Origin: Euprymna scolopes
Lineage: Eukaryota; Mollusca; Cephalopoda; Sepiida; Sepiolidae
Direction of reading: 5' to 3'
NCBI GenBank assembly: GCA_024364805.1
Contig: CM044502.1
Span: 97,392,000 to 97,424,125 of the forward strand
DNA: 32,126 bases
The position numbers and the translations under genes were made by a program. Positions 9,740 to 20,311 of the stretch are shown in pieces. Positions within the stretch are counted from its first letter, which is position 1; each line of letters begins with the position of its first letter. The notes below the pieces were generated by a model, which saw only the letters and a list, made by a program, of their open reading frames with translations, did not search any database and was not told the origin of the DNA.

Positions 9740-9994
9740 CTATTTCCTTGTTGTTTGGACGTTCACTTTGAAAAATGTCGTAAAAAACTTCTGCTCTCGA
9801 ATGTCGACCGTTTCCATGTATCTGGGTCCCAATTGTTTTATATATCTTTTATGGGAAAATATGCGTCCTTTTATGATATAGACAATTTTCGCGATTCTTT
9901 TTGAGACTGTTCCATCTTCCCTAAACACTCTTTCCTTCCCGATAGCTTTTAAAGAAAACTTTATCACTGTCCTTATTCGTCCTATGCTTTGCAT
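9740..9994 (-). pseudogene. pol C-terminal part, downstream of integrase
   Basis: An open stretch on the minus strand contains GRIFSHKRYIKQLGPRYMET, resembling the region after the integrase core in gypsy-type pol proteins. It forms part of the fossil element and is not an independent gene. Confidence 0.55.
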
Positions 9995-10139
9995 TATCTT
10001 TAATAATTTTTCTCTCTTATTCTCTCGGAATTAATCAATCGAACACAGAAGGTACTTTTCTAGCAAACATTATTTCAGCTGGTGATAAATTTTCATTAGT
10101 ATTATGGTTGAGTGTTATCCTCTAAATTATTAGGAATTT

Positions 10140-10800
10140 TTTAATACTCTTTTCCTGTGTCGATGTGGTTGTTCTTTTTTAATGCTCCTTTGAAGGTATC
10201 GATAAAACCTTTCTGCTAGCCCGTTAGACCGCGGGTTAAAGTTGGTGTTGTGATATGTTCCATGACCAGTGACTCACAGTCGTCTTTACATTCTTGTCCT
10301 GTGAACATGATACCATTGTCACTAACAATTGTTTTTGGTACTCCAAAACGACCAAATACCTCGTCTAACGCCTTTATAGTGCTTGCATATCTGGGGTGTT
10401 TGTGTTTATAAATTTCCGATTATTTTGAAAAGCTATCCACAATTACCAGGTAATAATATCCTTTTAGTGGTCATGCGTAATCTATATGGATTCGCGTGCT
10501 GGGTACATCTGTTTTTGGGCAGGGTTGCATACTTATGGGTCGAGCTTTCGCTGCTAGTTAGCAACCTTTGCATAATTTTACCATTTTTTTCTATGTCCTG
10601 GTCCATTTTAGCCTCTCATTAGAGCTTTCATTCTGGAGATTCCAGGATGACCCGTGAAATTCTTTCAGAATTTTCATTTGTAACACTTTCGGTATTACCA
10701 CTTTATCTGCATACATTAGAGTTTCGTCACATATTGAAAACGGAAACACTTTTAATCCTTTTTTCTTCTTTTCGTTTTGCCACACTTGTTTTTTTTATCT
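10140..10800 (-). pseudogene. Integrase region of the fossil LTR element
   Basis: The minus strand around 10270-10350 gives FGVPKTIVSDNGIMFTGQE, the integrase core surrounding its second acidic residue. Further upstream (about 10600-10740) VLQMKILKEFHGS resembles the zinc-binding N-terminal domain region. The family role is insertion of the cDNA into host DNA. Degraded. Confidence 0.8.
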
Positions 10801-11113
10801 TAATGTATTCGGCCATTTCAGTGCTTTTTTTTATTTGTTCGAGTGTTACAAGTAGTTCTCTAACAATATTTACTAATGTCTGTTAATTCAATTTCTTCTT
10901 TTAGTGCTGCTATATCCATTTCTTCGAGCAGCTGCGATAACCGTTTCTTCGAGAAGTTCCGTTTTACTTGAAATAAGTCTCAATAGACCATCTGCATGTG
11001 CAATTTTGGTAGATGGTAAGTGTTGCATTTTAAAATTGTAGTTCAGCAAAATAAGCTTCATCGCTGCACTCCGTTCGCAGTATGGGTAGGAACACCTTAT
11101 TTTTAACCAAAAA

Positions 11114-11395
11114 TCAGCAGTCCTGATTGATGGTCCGTTTGCAAGAAAAATAATCTTTCATGAATGAATCTATGACATTTTTCAAAGCGCATACCATTGC
11201 CAGACCTTCTTTCTCAAAATGACTGTAATTTATTTCTGCGGGTAATAAAACCCTTGAGGCGCGGGCAATTGGTTTAGTAAACCCATCTTCTAATCTGTAT
11301 AGAAGCACGGCCCCTAACCCGTATTCGCTCGCATCTGCTGCTACAATTAACTCCTTCTTCGGATCGTAATTTGCGAAAGCTAGATCCGATAACAA
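11114..11395 (-). pseudogene. RNase H region of the fossil LTR element
   Basis: The minus-strand segment contains LIVAADASEYGLGAVL, then EINYSHFEKEGLAMVCALK, typical of gypsy-type RNase H following the RT. The family role is removal of the RNA strand during cDNA synthesis. Confidence 0.85.
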
Positions 11396-11499
11396 ACCTT
11401 TGTTTATTTTTTGGAATGTTTTCTCGCATTCTTGTGTCCAGTGTCATTTTTATTCTTCAATAATTCATTGAACGGTATACTTAATTCATGCATATTTGG

Positions 11500-12130
11500 G
11501 ATATAAGATTATAGTAGTTCGGTAAACCGACGAATGACTGTAATGTCACTACATTTTCCAGTCTAGACATGTCTCTTATGCTTCTGTTCTATTTGGGTTA
11601 GTTTTTCTACCTTTTCGATTACTTATTTGTCCTAAATATTGAATTTTATCCATACCAAAGTCACATTTTTCGAAAGCCACTTTGAATCCGTAGTTTGCTA
11701 TTCTCTCGATTACCTCACGAATATGAATTTTATGTTCTTCAACATTCTTGCTTGTTATTAGAATGTCGTCTAAGCAAACAATTGCTAAATTTAGGCCTGC
11801 TAACATAGTATCCATAATTTTTTGGAATAAATTTGAAGCTATTTTCAAAATAAAGGCCAACCGTTTTAGGGCAAATAATCCTTTATGGGTATTTATCCTC
11901 ACGTATTTTGAACAATCTTCATGGACTTATATGCGTCTGATAAATATTTTTCCCCATTCAACTTTGAAAAATTTTCTTCGGGTGTAGGGAGTAGATAGTT
12001 ATGATCTTTTAAGCAATCATTTAGTCAAGTTGAGAAATACGCACATACCTCAATCTTCTTTTTTACATATACTGTGGGTATAGTCAGAGTATCCCCTTTT
12101 AAATTGCTCCATTTCATCTATTGTTTCCAG
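11500..12130 (-). pseudogene. Reverse transcriptase region of the fossil LTR element
   Basis: The minus strand shows GLNLAIVCLDDILITSKNVE, the RT active-site motif with its DD pair, followed by HIREVIERIANYGFKV and the CDFGMDKIQYLGQI segment. All are hallmarks of Ty3/gypsy RT. It lies between protease and RNase H. Degraded. Confidence 0.85.
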
Positions 12131-12499
12131 TGAAGAGAATGGAACCTTTCTTTTAGGTTTGAACACAGTTTTAGCTTTGTCCTTCAGTTCAAGTTTCACT
12201 TCAAACTTAGTGCAACAGAAAATACATTTTTAAGATCCTTTTTTAAATCCTTAATAAATGTTCTGGCAGTTTGGAATTTTCTATCCCTGCCACACTTACT
12301 TTTCTACAAAACAGGTTTATTAGTTTCTCACATAAATTGAATAGTATCATCAAGTCGATACTAAATAAATTAGAATTTTTTTCTGGTATCACATAAATTT
12401 TAGTCCTTACTGTATTTGCATTAAGTATCACATTTATATAAAATTCACATTCGAATGTTAGTCTATTTCCAGAAACGCCTCAAGAATTTTTTCTATATT

Positions 12500-12640
12500 T
12501 TATAACTTGGATATCCAATTATTTTCCAAGTTACTTAATCAATTAGGGATATATCACTTCCAGTATCAAGAAGGCAGTTTACTGTCCAGCCATTAATTTT
12601 GACATCAATATATTTTCTTTTCTTACGATTCATGAACTCT
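12500..12640 (-). pseudogene. Protease region of the fossil LTR element
   Basis: The minus strand at 12541-12600 reads GWTVNCLLDTGSDISLI, containing the DTG-type aspartic protease signature (here DTGS). Confidence 0.75.
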
Positions 12641-13560
12641 TTTTTAGACCAATGGTATTTGTTCTTTCAGGCTTACGTTGTTTTTTTCTTTTTGCATACT
12701 GATGTATTTGTGACCATTATGTGAACACTCAAAGCATATTATTTTTAAAGTGACACTCTTTTGTGAACTGATTTTCCCTCCACATGCTTTAAGGTATTTT
12801 TTTATAATGGAAACGTTGTTTAACCCTTTGTACTCTGGCAATAATTTTTTTCTTCATTACTTGAATTGTCCTGTTTTAAATTTAACAGCTTTTGACACTC
12901 TTCCGTAACTTTTTGTAAAGTTATATCAGTATCTAAGTTCATGATTGATAATACTCTTGTACGAATCTTTAGTGGCTGTTAAACCCTGAACAATAATTAA
13001 ACATTTAAAACTATTTTCTGTGAGGTCTTTTATTCTGAATAATTCACATTGAGCATTTGCTTTTCCAGCATAAGCAATAAAATCCTCTTCATCTTGTTTC
13101 ACAATATTTAGACACTTATGGCACATAAAATAAGCTATCACGCTCCACGCAAAATGTCTCGATAATATATCTATCGTTTCTCGAAAAGAAATATTTTCAG
13201 GCTTCTTTGGAAGAATGAAACTTTTATACTTGATATTTTTGTAACAGCAGAATAACTTTTCCACGTCAGAACACGAATGGCATCTTTTAGAAAAAATATT
13301 TTCATATCTTCTAAAATGCGCTGGAAAAGTCAGACCATTTGTTGGTTCATAAAAACATTCTGATAGAAAGTTTACAATTCCTTCGGTTGTAAACCGACAG
13401 TTTTTTCTATTTTTATTTACTTTATTAAGATAGTTTGTAATAATTCACTTTGTTTTAGTTATTGTTCTTGTAAATATTCCATTTGCTTTTGATATGTTTG
13501 CAAAGTCAACTACAGAGTTTTTGTAAGTTCAGTTATTTGCTCTATATTAAACTTTTAAGC
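12640..13560 (-). pseudogene. gag region of the fossil LTR element
   Basis: Minus-strand segments include NAQCELFRIKDLTENSFKCL and VQGLTATKDSYKSI, which resemble the gag capsid region of gypsy/mag-type elements. A segment IICFECSHNGHKY at about 12720-12760 is zinc-knuckle-like. Decayed; the assignment rests on position and partial similarity. Confidence 0.65.
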
Positions 13561-14111
13561 AGAAAATAAAAAAGATTAATTGTACGAAAGGGAAGTGCTA
13601 AATAAATTGAATGGATTTATTTAAAAGGCACATATTTCGTAACAAATTCGAAAACCTTTGGAGAAGAAAAATACACAGCGATACTCAACGACACCCGACA
13701 CACAAATAGCAGCATAAGAAATGCTACTTTTTTGCAGTCTTTTTTCTTCATTTTTTTCTTATTAAAAGAAAATAAACTTGAAATGAATTAGAAATAGAAC
13801 GAATATTTTTCTTTCCTTTTTTCAGGATGAAACTAAACAGACTGAAATGTTTTTTTTTTTCTTTTGAAAAAAAAACTTACTAACTTTTTTTGTGTGACTT
13901 AGTTTTGTGTTGTCTTTTGGTCTCGCATTCGTTTTAAAATTTCCTTTTTCAGTTAGTTGAATTATTTTAAGCTTTAGAACTTAGTTCCGTCGTTCGTTCA
14001 GACTCCATGTTTTTTTTTTCAATGCGACCATATGCGTTCCGAATTCAGTGTCACGTTTTTCTTTTGGGTTATTCTTAGAAAGTGTTTTTTCCGTCTCCAA
14101 AATAATATACG

Positions 14112-14129
14112 CTAATCTTTCGTCGCCAA
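14112..14129 (-). other. Primer-binding-site-like sequence
   Basis: On the minus strand ttggcgacgaaagat lies one base inside the 5' LTR and begins with the TGG expected opposite a tRNA CCA end. The priming tRNA was not identified. Confidence 0.55.
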
Positions 14130-14130
14130 C

Positions 14131-14319
14131 TGAGATATCTTTCTGTAGATAATCATGATACAGAACACTCACTTAGGGTAAATGCAAAGATTTATTTACA
14201 AAGGATGCAATACGAGAGTCTGTCTCGTTCGGTGTCTTTCGTACTCTAATCTCGGAGGAGTATATCTACAGTGTTTATATGATTGTCTTGAGAGGTGCTG
14301 GGTCATTCCATTATAACAC
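14131..14319 (-). repeat. 5' LTR of the gypsy-type element
   Basis: Full-length partner of 9381-9568. It is short for a gypsy LTR. No promoter motif was confidently located. Confidence 0.9.
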
Positions 14320-14719
14320 TATTTCATTTAAATAATTATAACAGTAAATAATATGTTAAAATTCGAATGGAAATATTTCGTGTTTCGTTATATACTTCAA
14401 CATTAATAACGTGACATATATGGATTTTGTTCTTAGAAAAATTAAGAGATCGAAGTAGCAAGTCAGTTCAGTGTTAATTATTCGCGATAAAATCAAATTC
14501 AAATATTTATTAAAATATGTATCAACTGCTGAGATCTCTTCTGATTAAACACAGAAACACGAATACGTTCGTACTGAACCGAAGTCAAACTATATAAATG
14601 AAGCTTTCGTTCGATTTGAAATATCACATTTAATTCGCTGGCGTAATTACTGACTCTTTAGCTCTAGTACATGCACTTATGTAGGAGAAAACAGAAAAAA
14701 GTATTCACGAAAATACTAA
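14320..14719. other. No recognisable feature
   Basis: AT-rich DNA between the LTR element and the first minus-strand LINE fragment. Confidence 0.35.
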
Positions 14720-15060
14720 CTCATTATCATGCGAATAATGTTAGCTACATCTTCTATCAGGAAAATAGCCCGGACAAGATATTGTTTTACATGGAGGGCA
14801 CCACTTCTCAATGCTCGGAGGCCACTCGGGGATAAGGGTTATTGTGTGTACAGTAATCAATGGGATAATATCGTAGTAATCGTTAGTATTGGAGATTTGA
14901 TAAAGTGTCTTACTTAAGGAGGCGATTCAACAGGAAGTTGTTTATATTGGACTTGAATACATTCAAGTTGTAGTCAGGTGGGAAACAGGCAAACAGAAGA
15001 GAGTTCCACAGGCGTGCACTTCTTAGAAAGAAGCCTTGTTCATGGAATCTATGGAATCTC
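14720..15060 (-). pseudogene. LINE ORF2 C-terminus with 3' UTR
   Basis: The minus strand from about 15055 reads FHEQGFFLRSARLWNSLLFA, then PPDYNLNVFKSNINNFLLNR and a stop near 14915. The FFxRSARLWNSLP...YNLxxFKS pattern is the end of ORF2 in the same broad LINE group as the element at 16838-19290 (FFSRTARLWNSIPGPCFPN there). The rest down to 14720 is presumably 3' UTR; a stretch at 14795-14835 (ctcaatgctcggaggccact) feels repeat-derived. The upstream ORF is absent, so the copy is strongly 5'-truncated. Confidence 0.7.
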
Positions 15061-15339
15061 TATATTCTCTCATATATGAACAACGTCACGTGTCATTTAG
15101 ATCTGTGTGTGTTCAGTCATTGTTTATTCAATAAACATATTTGTATAAACGTTAAACAATTCATCGAAGAAAGGAAAGCAGTGTGCTTCGTTGTGAGGCG
15201 CCGAAGCAATAATATAAGGAATATTGTAGCAATGCTCAACGCTTTTCTGTACAATCAGCAAAGAGAAAGGAAACAAGAAAAGCATACCTATCAAAAATAA
15301 AATCAGTTTACCAATGAGGGATTGTCAAAATTTAACATT

Positions 15340-16030
15340 TGTTTCCATGCTTGTATGGCTTAGACGGTTTTGCCTGATGACTCTTTTTCAGACATTCTAG
15401 TCCTAGCAAGGCATGGTCGTAATCTCAGCTTCCTATACCGTCCTTAACTAAATTACCCCATGTCTTACATTCCCTCTAAATCAATCAACCTGCATCTGCT
15501 GACTAGATTTACATCATCCATCTTTTCACCATGTCCTTAACACTTCAGTCTATTCTGGTGCAAAACATCAGCTATGCTGGGAATGTGACATCTATTCTTT
15601 AATTCTTTTGGTGTTTTCTATCCCTGAGACTTACCCCACACATCCATCTCCCCATAATTCTGGAAATTCTATTAATGCACTCCTTACTGGGTCAAGTCCC
15701 ATTAGCATACATCATGACACTTCTAGTACAGGTCGTATATAGTATCTCTGTGACTTTCTGAGAGAAAACACGATTTGTTAAAAGAGGAAGCAGTTCGCTA
15801 AATTTCATCCAATCTGATCGTACACTAGCTACAGATCTTGCCTCTGCACGCCCACTTGCACTAAGCATGCCAACAAGATAGCAAAACTGATTAACTACCT
15901 CAAACTCGATGTCATCAATAAATAAGTATGAGAAGTTAATTACTCGTACTATTTGTGGCGAGCAAATAGCGCTTTTCACGGTTTTAGAGAATAAATTCAG
16001 TGTTTTTTGATCTGCAGTGCCCCAGAAAAG
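15340..16030 (-). pseudogene. LINE ORF2 C-terminal fragment, a second lineage
   Basis: The minus strand at 15692-15979 reads FEVVNQFCYLVGMLSASGRA, then VRSDWMKFSELLPLLTNRVF and CTRSVMMYANGT. This is the thumb and post-RT region of a LINE lineage I know by the pattern VxxFCYLGDMLSxxGGxxxxxxxRIxxxWxKFxELxPLLT...LYxxCVRSxMLYGSETW. It differs from the jockey/CR1-like fragments on either side. Continuation below 15690 is broken into several frames. RT catalytic motifs are not present, so this is a dead 5'-truncated copy. Confidence 0.75.
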
Positions 16031-16359
16031 GGGAAATAATTCAATAGATTTTTACACTGACTCTGATGAAGGGCATGGCACTGACATAGTAATTCATCCA
16101 TGAAACCCCCACTATGTCCAAGATTGTCTTTCAAAGTTAAAATATATTAAAAATGATTAAACAAATAAGGGATTCTGCAAAAAGATGGACCTCTCATTCT
16201 GCATGTTCTTCGTTTTTCTTAACTGGCAACAGCGGTTGTGATAACTAGCTATTCACCACTCTTAACTTTTCTTTCCCGTTACTTTATTCGTATTCATCCC
16301 AGACAAGACACAATTCCACTTGTACGTAAAATGCTACTATTTGGGATCATGTACAGATA
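16031..16359. other. No recognisable feature
   Basis: Spacer between two minus-strand LINE fragments. It may include more decayed LINE sequence that I could not align. Confidence 0.3.
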
Positions 16360-16800
16360 TGCGTAGCGAAATATCTGTTCATATTAAATTTAAATTTCTT
16401 CATGTAAGTACAGTCAGGGAAGCAAGAGACCGGGAGATCATTCCAAAGTCTAGTGATCAGAATGTATAAAAGATTAGAGTGAAATACATTCCAGCATCTA
16501 CGGACCTCAATAGTGAAGAGGTTGAATATTGCTGCTCGTAGGATATGTTAAAGTATTTATGTAGAAGAGGGACAGATGCGACGAATTCCTAAGGTAAGTT
16601 TCATAAAAAGTTTTGTAAAACAGACACATCAGAGGAAACATTTCGACGATCGGTAAGGTTGATGTTTGGTTGTATAGTGTGGGACCTATCAGGTTGGACT
16701 CTGTTATTACTAGTGGTAATTACACGAGCCCAGATGTTTCAGGTGTAATTTTCTAGCAAAGTAGAGAGAGCTCATCTTCTTAACAACAGACTTTACAGCA
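16360..16800 (-). pseudogene. LINE ORF2 C-terminal fragment (relative of 1795-2165)
   Basis: Nucleotide blocks match the minus-strand fragment at 1795-2165 (aagtacagtca.g.a.gc; acct.aatagtgaag.gg; gcgacgaattc against gcagcgagttc). Translation in pieces gives VEMFPLMCLFYKTFYETY, corresponding to the HRRKVAFLCLFYRYYNGE region of the plus-strand LINE. All three frames are interrupted. It abuts the opposite-strand LINE starting at about 16838. Confidence 0.65.
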
Positions 16801-16837
16801 TTTGGTTGTTAATGTATTTGTTGCGATTTATTTTTTA

Positions 16838-17560
16838 AGTCCCTGACAGCATAGACACAGCACTCTCCATCGACACTAGCGCACAAGTACATGTATTTGG
16901 TGACTTTAATGTCCATCACAAAAACTGGCTTGGATTCTCTACTTACACAGATGCAGCAGGCATTAATACTCATAGCTTCTCTATATCTCACTCCCTATCA
17001 CAAATTGATGGTTTTCCAAGCCGTTTCCCTGACCAGGAAGAACAACAGATTTAGATCTGTTTTTGACCACAGTTCCTGATGAATGTATAACGAAGGCACA
17101 CAGCCCACTTGGGAACGCTGATCATGCAGTGATAATAATTGAAATCGCCCTAAACTCTAGAGCCCAAACTGAAGAGTCAGTGCTCCAAACAACGAGATAT
17201 TACAGAAAGGCTGACTGGGAAGCCATCAGAAATCTTATCAGAGATGCCCCATGGGGAAATATTTTTTTCTCTTCCTGCTGAACAGTGTGCAAACGAGACC
17301 ACTGAATGGTTCAAAACTGCAATCGAAGCGCATGTTCCCATGCGGAAATTTTATTGCAAGCCCCACTCTCCCCAATGGTTTACTTCGACTTGCGCAACTG
17401 CCATTGCTCAAAGGCAGCATGCATACCGCAGATTTAACCGACATAAGTCCAGTTCAAACAGACAGAAGTACATAGAAGCTAGAAGTAACGTTAAGAAAGA
17501 AATAGCGACAGCTAAGACAGAATTTATGGAAACCACTAAAAAACGCATATAAGCACAAAA
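16838..17560 (+). pseudogene. LINE endonuclease (C-terminal half) and linker
   Basis: The frame from about 16840 reads AQVHVFGDFNVHHKNWLG, with GDFN at about 16899-16910, the conserved endonuclease/exonuclease/phosphatase-fold motif. Later, in a shifted frame, DECITKAHSPLGNADHAVII (about 17077-17136) carries the terminal DH pair of that fold. These residues nick target DNA in the family. The linker that follows includes SPQWFTSTCATAIAQRQHAY (about 17369-17428), a pattern common between endonuclease and RT in this group. The first half of the endonuclease is missing and the frame is broken, so it is inactive. Confidence 0.85.
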
Positions 17561-17769
17561 ACTAGGAACTCGTGACTTCTGGAAAATCTACAACAGTGTA
17601 GTAAATAATGGGCAATCAACAATTCCCCCACTAACCAACAATCTCGAGGTTGTTTGCTCAGCAATTGAAAAGGCTAACATGCTTGCCAGTCGGTTTGCCT
17701 CAAACTCCACACTGGACCCTTCCAACCACCCCCTACCTGAATTTCCTAAAAGTGCTCAGCTGAAGTAAC

Positions 17770-18712
17770 TCCAGTTTTCTCCAATCTCTATAACAAATGC
17801 CTTAATGAATCATGCTTTCCGGGCTGTTGGAAAACTGCTTCTGTGGTACCAGTATTCAAGAATTCTGGCGAAAGAACTGACCCAGTAAATTATCGCCCCA
17901 TTAGCCTCCTCCCACTTTTTGCCAAAATATTTGAGACCTTAATTATCCATGCTCTAGTCCATCACCTTACAGATGCTAAGCTTCTGACTGACAAACAATA
18001 TGGATTTAGACAAGCCCGTTCCACAGCGGACATCCTAACTGTAATCTCTGAACGTATATACCATTCACTGGACAAAGCGGGCGAGGGCAGAGCGGTAGCT
18101 CTAGATATATCTAAGGCTTTTGACAGGGTATGGCATGAGGGTTTCCTCAGGAAGATTAGATCATACGGTATCACTGGTAGAATACTTAACATAATTAAAT
18201 CCTTCTTAGATAAGAGAAAAATCCAGGTTGTCCTCGACGGTCGTACATCTAAACAATATGATATAAATGCGGGAGTGCCCCAGGGGTCTATCCTTGGACC
18301 TCTACTGTTCCTGATATTCATAAATGACCTCCCCGACAAAATTTCCTTTGAGATGGGTATATATGCTGATGACACCACACTCTATAACAGACACGACAGG
18401 AAAACAAATGAACACATATCTAAAGAAATGGCAAAAACGCTAGAAGATGACCTCCAATCTGTAGTGGAATGGGGACAAAAATGGATGGCCACGTTCAACG
18501 CCGCCAAGACTAAACTAGTTTCATTCAATAATTACAAAAAACCTTCTCTACTCCCTATAGCAATAGCCAACGACTCTTTATCTGAGAGTACGTCTTTCAA
18601 GCTCCTTGGCCTAACGTTCCCAGGACACATCAGTTGGAACAATTACATCGAGGGCATTGCCAGAGCCGCTGCAAGGAAGGTGGTCTCTCTCTACCGTGCT
18701 AGAAACTACTAA
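17770..18712 (+). pseudogene. LINE reverse transcriptase domain
   Basis: One open frame from about 17770 runs through VNYRPISLLPLFAKIFE, then ALDISKAFDRVWHEGF (motif A, catalytic Asp in LDIS), GVPQGSILGPLLFLIFINDL (motif B) and MGIYADDTTLY (motif C, YADD at about 18362-18373). WMATFNAAKTKLVSF follows as the motif D/E region. In the family this enzyme copies LINE RNA at the nicked target. All three catalytic aspartates are present, but the finger region upstream is deleted and the frame is lost at 18710. This is the longest believable coding stretch in the window, about 310 codons, and it is a retroelement rather than a host gene. Confidence 0.93.
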
Positions 18713-19191
18713 CACCCGAAAGTATCCTGTACCTCTATAAGGCAACCATTCGCCCATGTATGGAGTATTGCTGTCATATTTGGGCTGGTACATCGGCTAC
18801 TAGTCTCTCACTCCTTGACAAGGTTCAAAAGAGAGTCGCAAATCTGATAGGCCCTGAACTGGCATCTAAGCTTCAGCCTCTGCCCCATCGACGAAAAGTT
18901 GCATTCCTCTGCCTGTTCTACAGGTATTATAATGGTGAATGCTCTGAAGAACTGCAAGCACTTGTGCCCCCATGACGTGAACACCCTCGACAGACCCGAC
19001 AGGCTGCAAAATCCCACCTCCACACTGTAGAGATCCCTAGATGTAAAAGATTTTTCTACTCTAGTAGTTTCTTCTCCAGAACCGCTAGACTTTGGAATTC
19101 CATTCCAGGTCCCTGCTTCCCCAACTGTACTGACGTGCAGAAGTTCAAGTGCAACGTGACCCAACATCTTGCTGCCCAAATCCCTACATAG
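18713..19191 (+). pseudogene. LINE ORF2 C-terminal domain
   Basis: One frame off from the RT it reads ESILYLYKATIRPCMEYCCH, LLDKVQKRVANLIG, LPHRRKVAFLCLFYRYYNGE, then a stop at about 18973, and continues as FFSRTARLWNSIPGPCFPN to a final stop at 19189. It serves as the in-window reference by which the minus-strand fragments at 1795, 14720 and 16360 and the plus-strand fragments at 21577 and 30380 can be identified. Confidence 0.85.
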
Positions 19192-19417
19192 TACCCCAGT
19201 AGTTGTTGCCCCTGTTAGTAGCCCCCTACACCAAAGTGGCAATTTGCCTTGTTTGGGGTGAAAATTTAATAAAGAATGTTAAAACAAGGATATTAAATAA
19301 AGAGTTTTCAGGTAAGGCATTATTAGTGATAATACTCAGTGATTTACACACACAGTCTCTTTATCTCAAATAATTTCTCTTAATAGAAGTTTTAAATAGT
19401 TTTAGTAAGGTGCTTCT

Positions 19418-20306
19418 GTAACAAAGCACGTTCGAACGCGTGGGAAAATATCAGCAGAAGCTGCAAGATAGCTGGCTTGCGAGAATATCAGCAGCAGCAA
19501 CTGAAGAAAAAAACGCACATATGCAAATTAGGAAGGGTACGCGACCTTGCGCGATAAGGAATAGAAAAAAAAACGACACCACGTGGTCGGGAGGAAAAAT
19601 GTGGTTGAAAAAGATGAACGTGTTATATCAATGACAAACGTGTTCAATACGTATCTTATTTTATTTTCAAATTTCACTCAACGCCTCTAATGGATATAAA
19701 CAAAACACTACCCAGATTTTCAAACCGCGCGACCACGCGTTCTATCCGACTACATAAAAACCCCGCAGCTTACGTCACATGGACTTAATTCATTGAACAT
19801 TCTTCCACTCGACATTATGGCGAAGAAAAAGAGGAAAAAATATATAGATTGACAAAGGAGTATATCTCCGAAATATATTTCTAAATAAATAAACACTCGT
19901 TTATTTTATATAAAAAAATATCCCGTTGCAGTTATTTGGCTTCAAACGTGTTCAATATGTATCTTATTTTATTTAGAAAATGGTTAGTCTACGGTCGGCG
20001 TGTAGTGGATCGGGAAGAAAAACACAACCAGGGGAGATGGACATGTGACGCGCAGTGGCAGCTAAAGACTTTTTAAGCTAGTATCAAGACGATGGAGTTT
20101 TGTTAATCTCATAGCGGACGAAAGGAACAGTTAGAAAAAGCAAGAAGCATGCATTGTTTGGAAACACCTTTTGCTAAAACAGAAGGAAAAGCCGAGCCGG
20201 ATTCATATAATTTTGTTTATTTGTTCGTTTTCGACGGTACCAGCTGCGTGTGTTCCGAGAGAGGTTAGAACTGTGACGAATATGGTCTGAGCGTAACGAC
20301 ATTACA
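19418..20306. repeat. Repeat B, copy 2 (with an internal insertion)
   Basis: It matches 3758-4246 in the same orientation from gtaac to attaca. It is longer because of an insertion bounded by direct repeats (19635-19974) and about 80 bp near 20070-20150 that copy 1 lacks. A cttct lies on each side (19413-19417 and 20307-20311), a possible 5 bp target duplication. Confidence 0.7.
19635..19974. repeat. Insertion flanked by 32 bp direct repeats, unclassified
   Basis: A 32 bp sequence starting caaacgtgttcaata occurs at 19635-19666 and 19943-19974 with one mismatch. The 276 bp between is absent from repeat B copy 1. It contains ataaaaacccc, cttacgtcacat, a GGAG-tatat-CTCC hairpin followed by GAAA (about 19857-19874), and ataaataaac. 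The length of the flanking repeats is unusual for a LINE/SINE target duplication and may suit a Penelope-like element. No ORF was found. Confidence 0.6.
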
Positions 20307-20311
20307 CTTCT

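Larger units (their letters stand above)
9381..14319 (-). mobile_element. Old Ty3/gypsy-type LTR retrotransposon, degraded
   Basis: Two direct repeats of about 188 bp bound the element. On the minus strand the order is 5' LTR, primer-site-like sequence, gag traces with a zinc-knuckle-like segment, protease, RT, RNase H, integrase, polypurine-like tract and 3' LTR. RT before integrase is the Ty3/gypsy order. A 4 bp tatt flanks it on both sides (9377-9380 and 14320-14323), a possible target duplication. The element is broken in many places across gag and pol and no env-like frame is seen. By eye about one fifth of aligned LTR positions differ, so the insertion is old. Confidence 0.9.
16838..19290 (+). 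mobile_element. 5'-truncated non-LTR retrotransposon (jockey/CR1-like), best-preserved LINE here
   Basis: The order is: second half of an apurinic-type endonuclease, linker, reverse transcriptase, C-terminal domain, 3' UTR. It begins directly inside the endonuclease with no ORF1, so it was truncated at insertion or later. Against a full ORF2 of about 900 codons, roughly 750 are represented. At least four defects are visible: a stop and frame change near 17050, a frame break near 17270, a stop near 17550, a junction near 17765 where about 40 codons of the RT finger region are missing, and a frame change near 18710. The 3' end runs to an AT-rich segment containing two AATAAA-like signals (19267 and 19296). 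No clear target duplication was found. Confidence 0.9.

Noticed and set aside
17962-18378. 138-residue minus-strand open frame
   Set aside because: It is the antisense shadow of the LINE reverse transcriptase.
18808-19242. 144-residue minus-strand open frame
   Set aside because: Antisense shadow of the LINE C-terminal domain.
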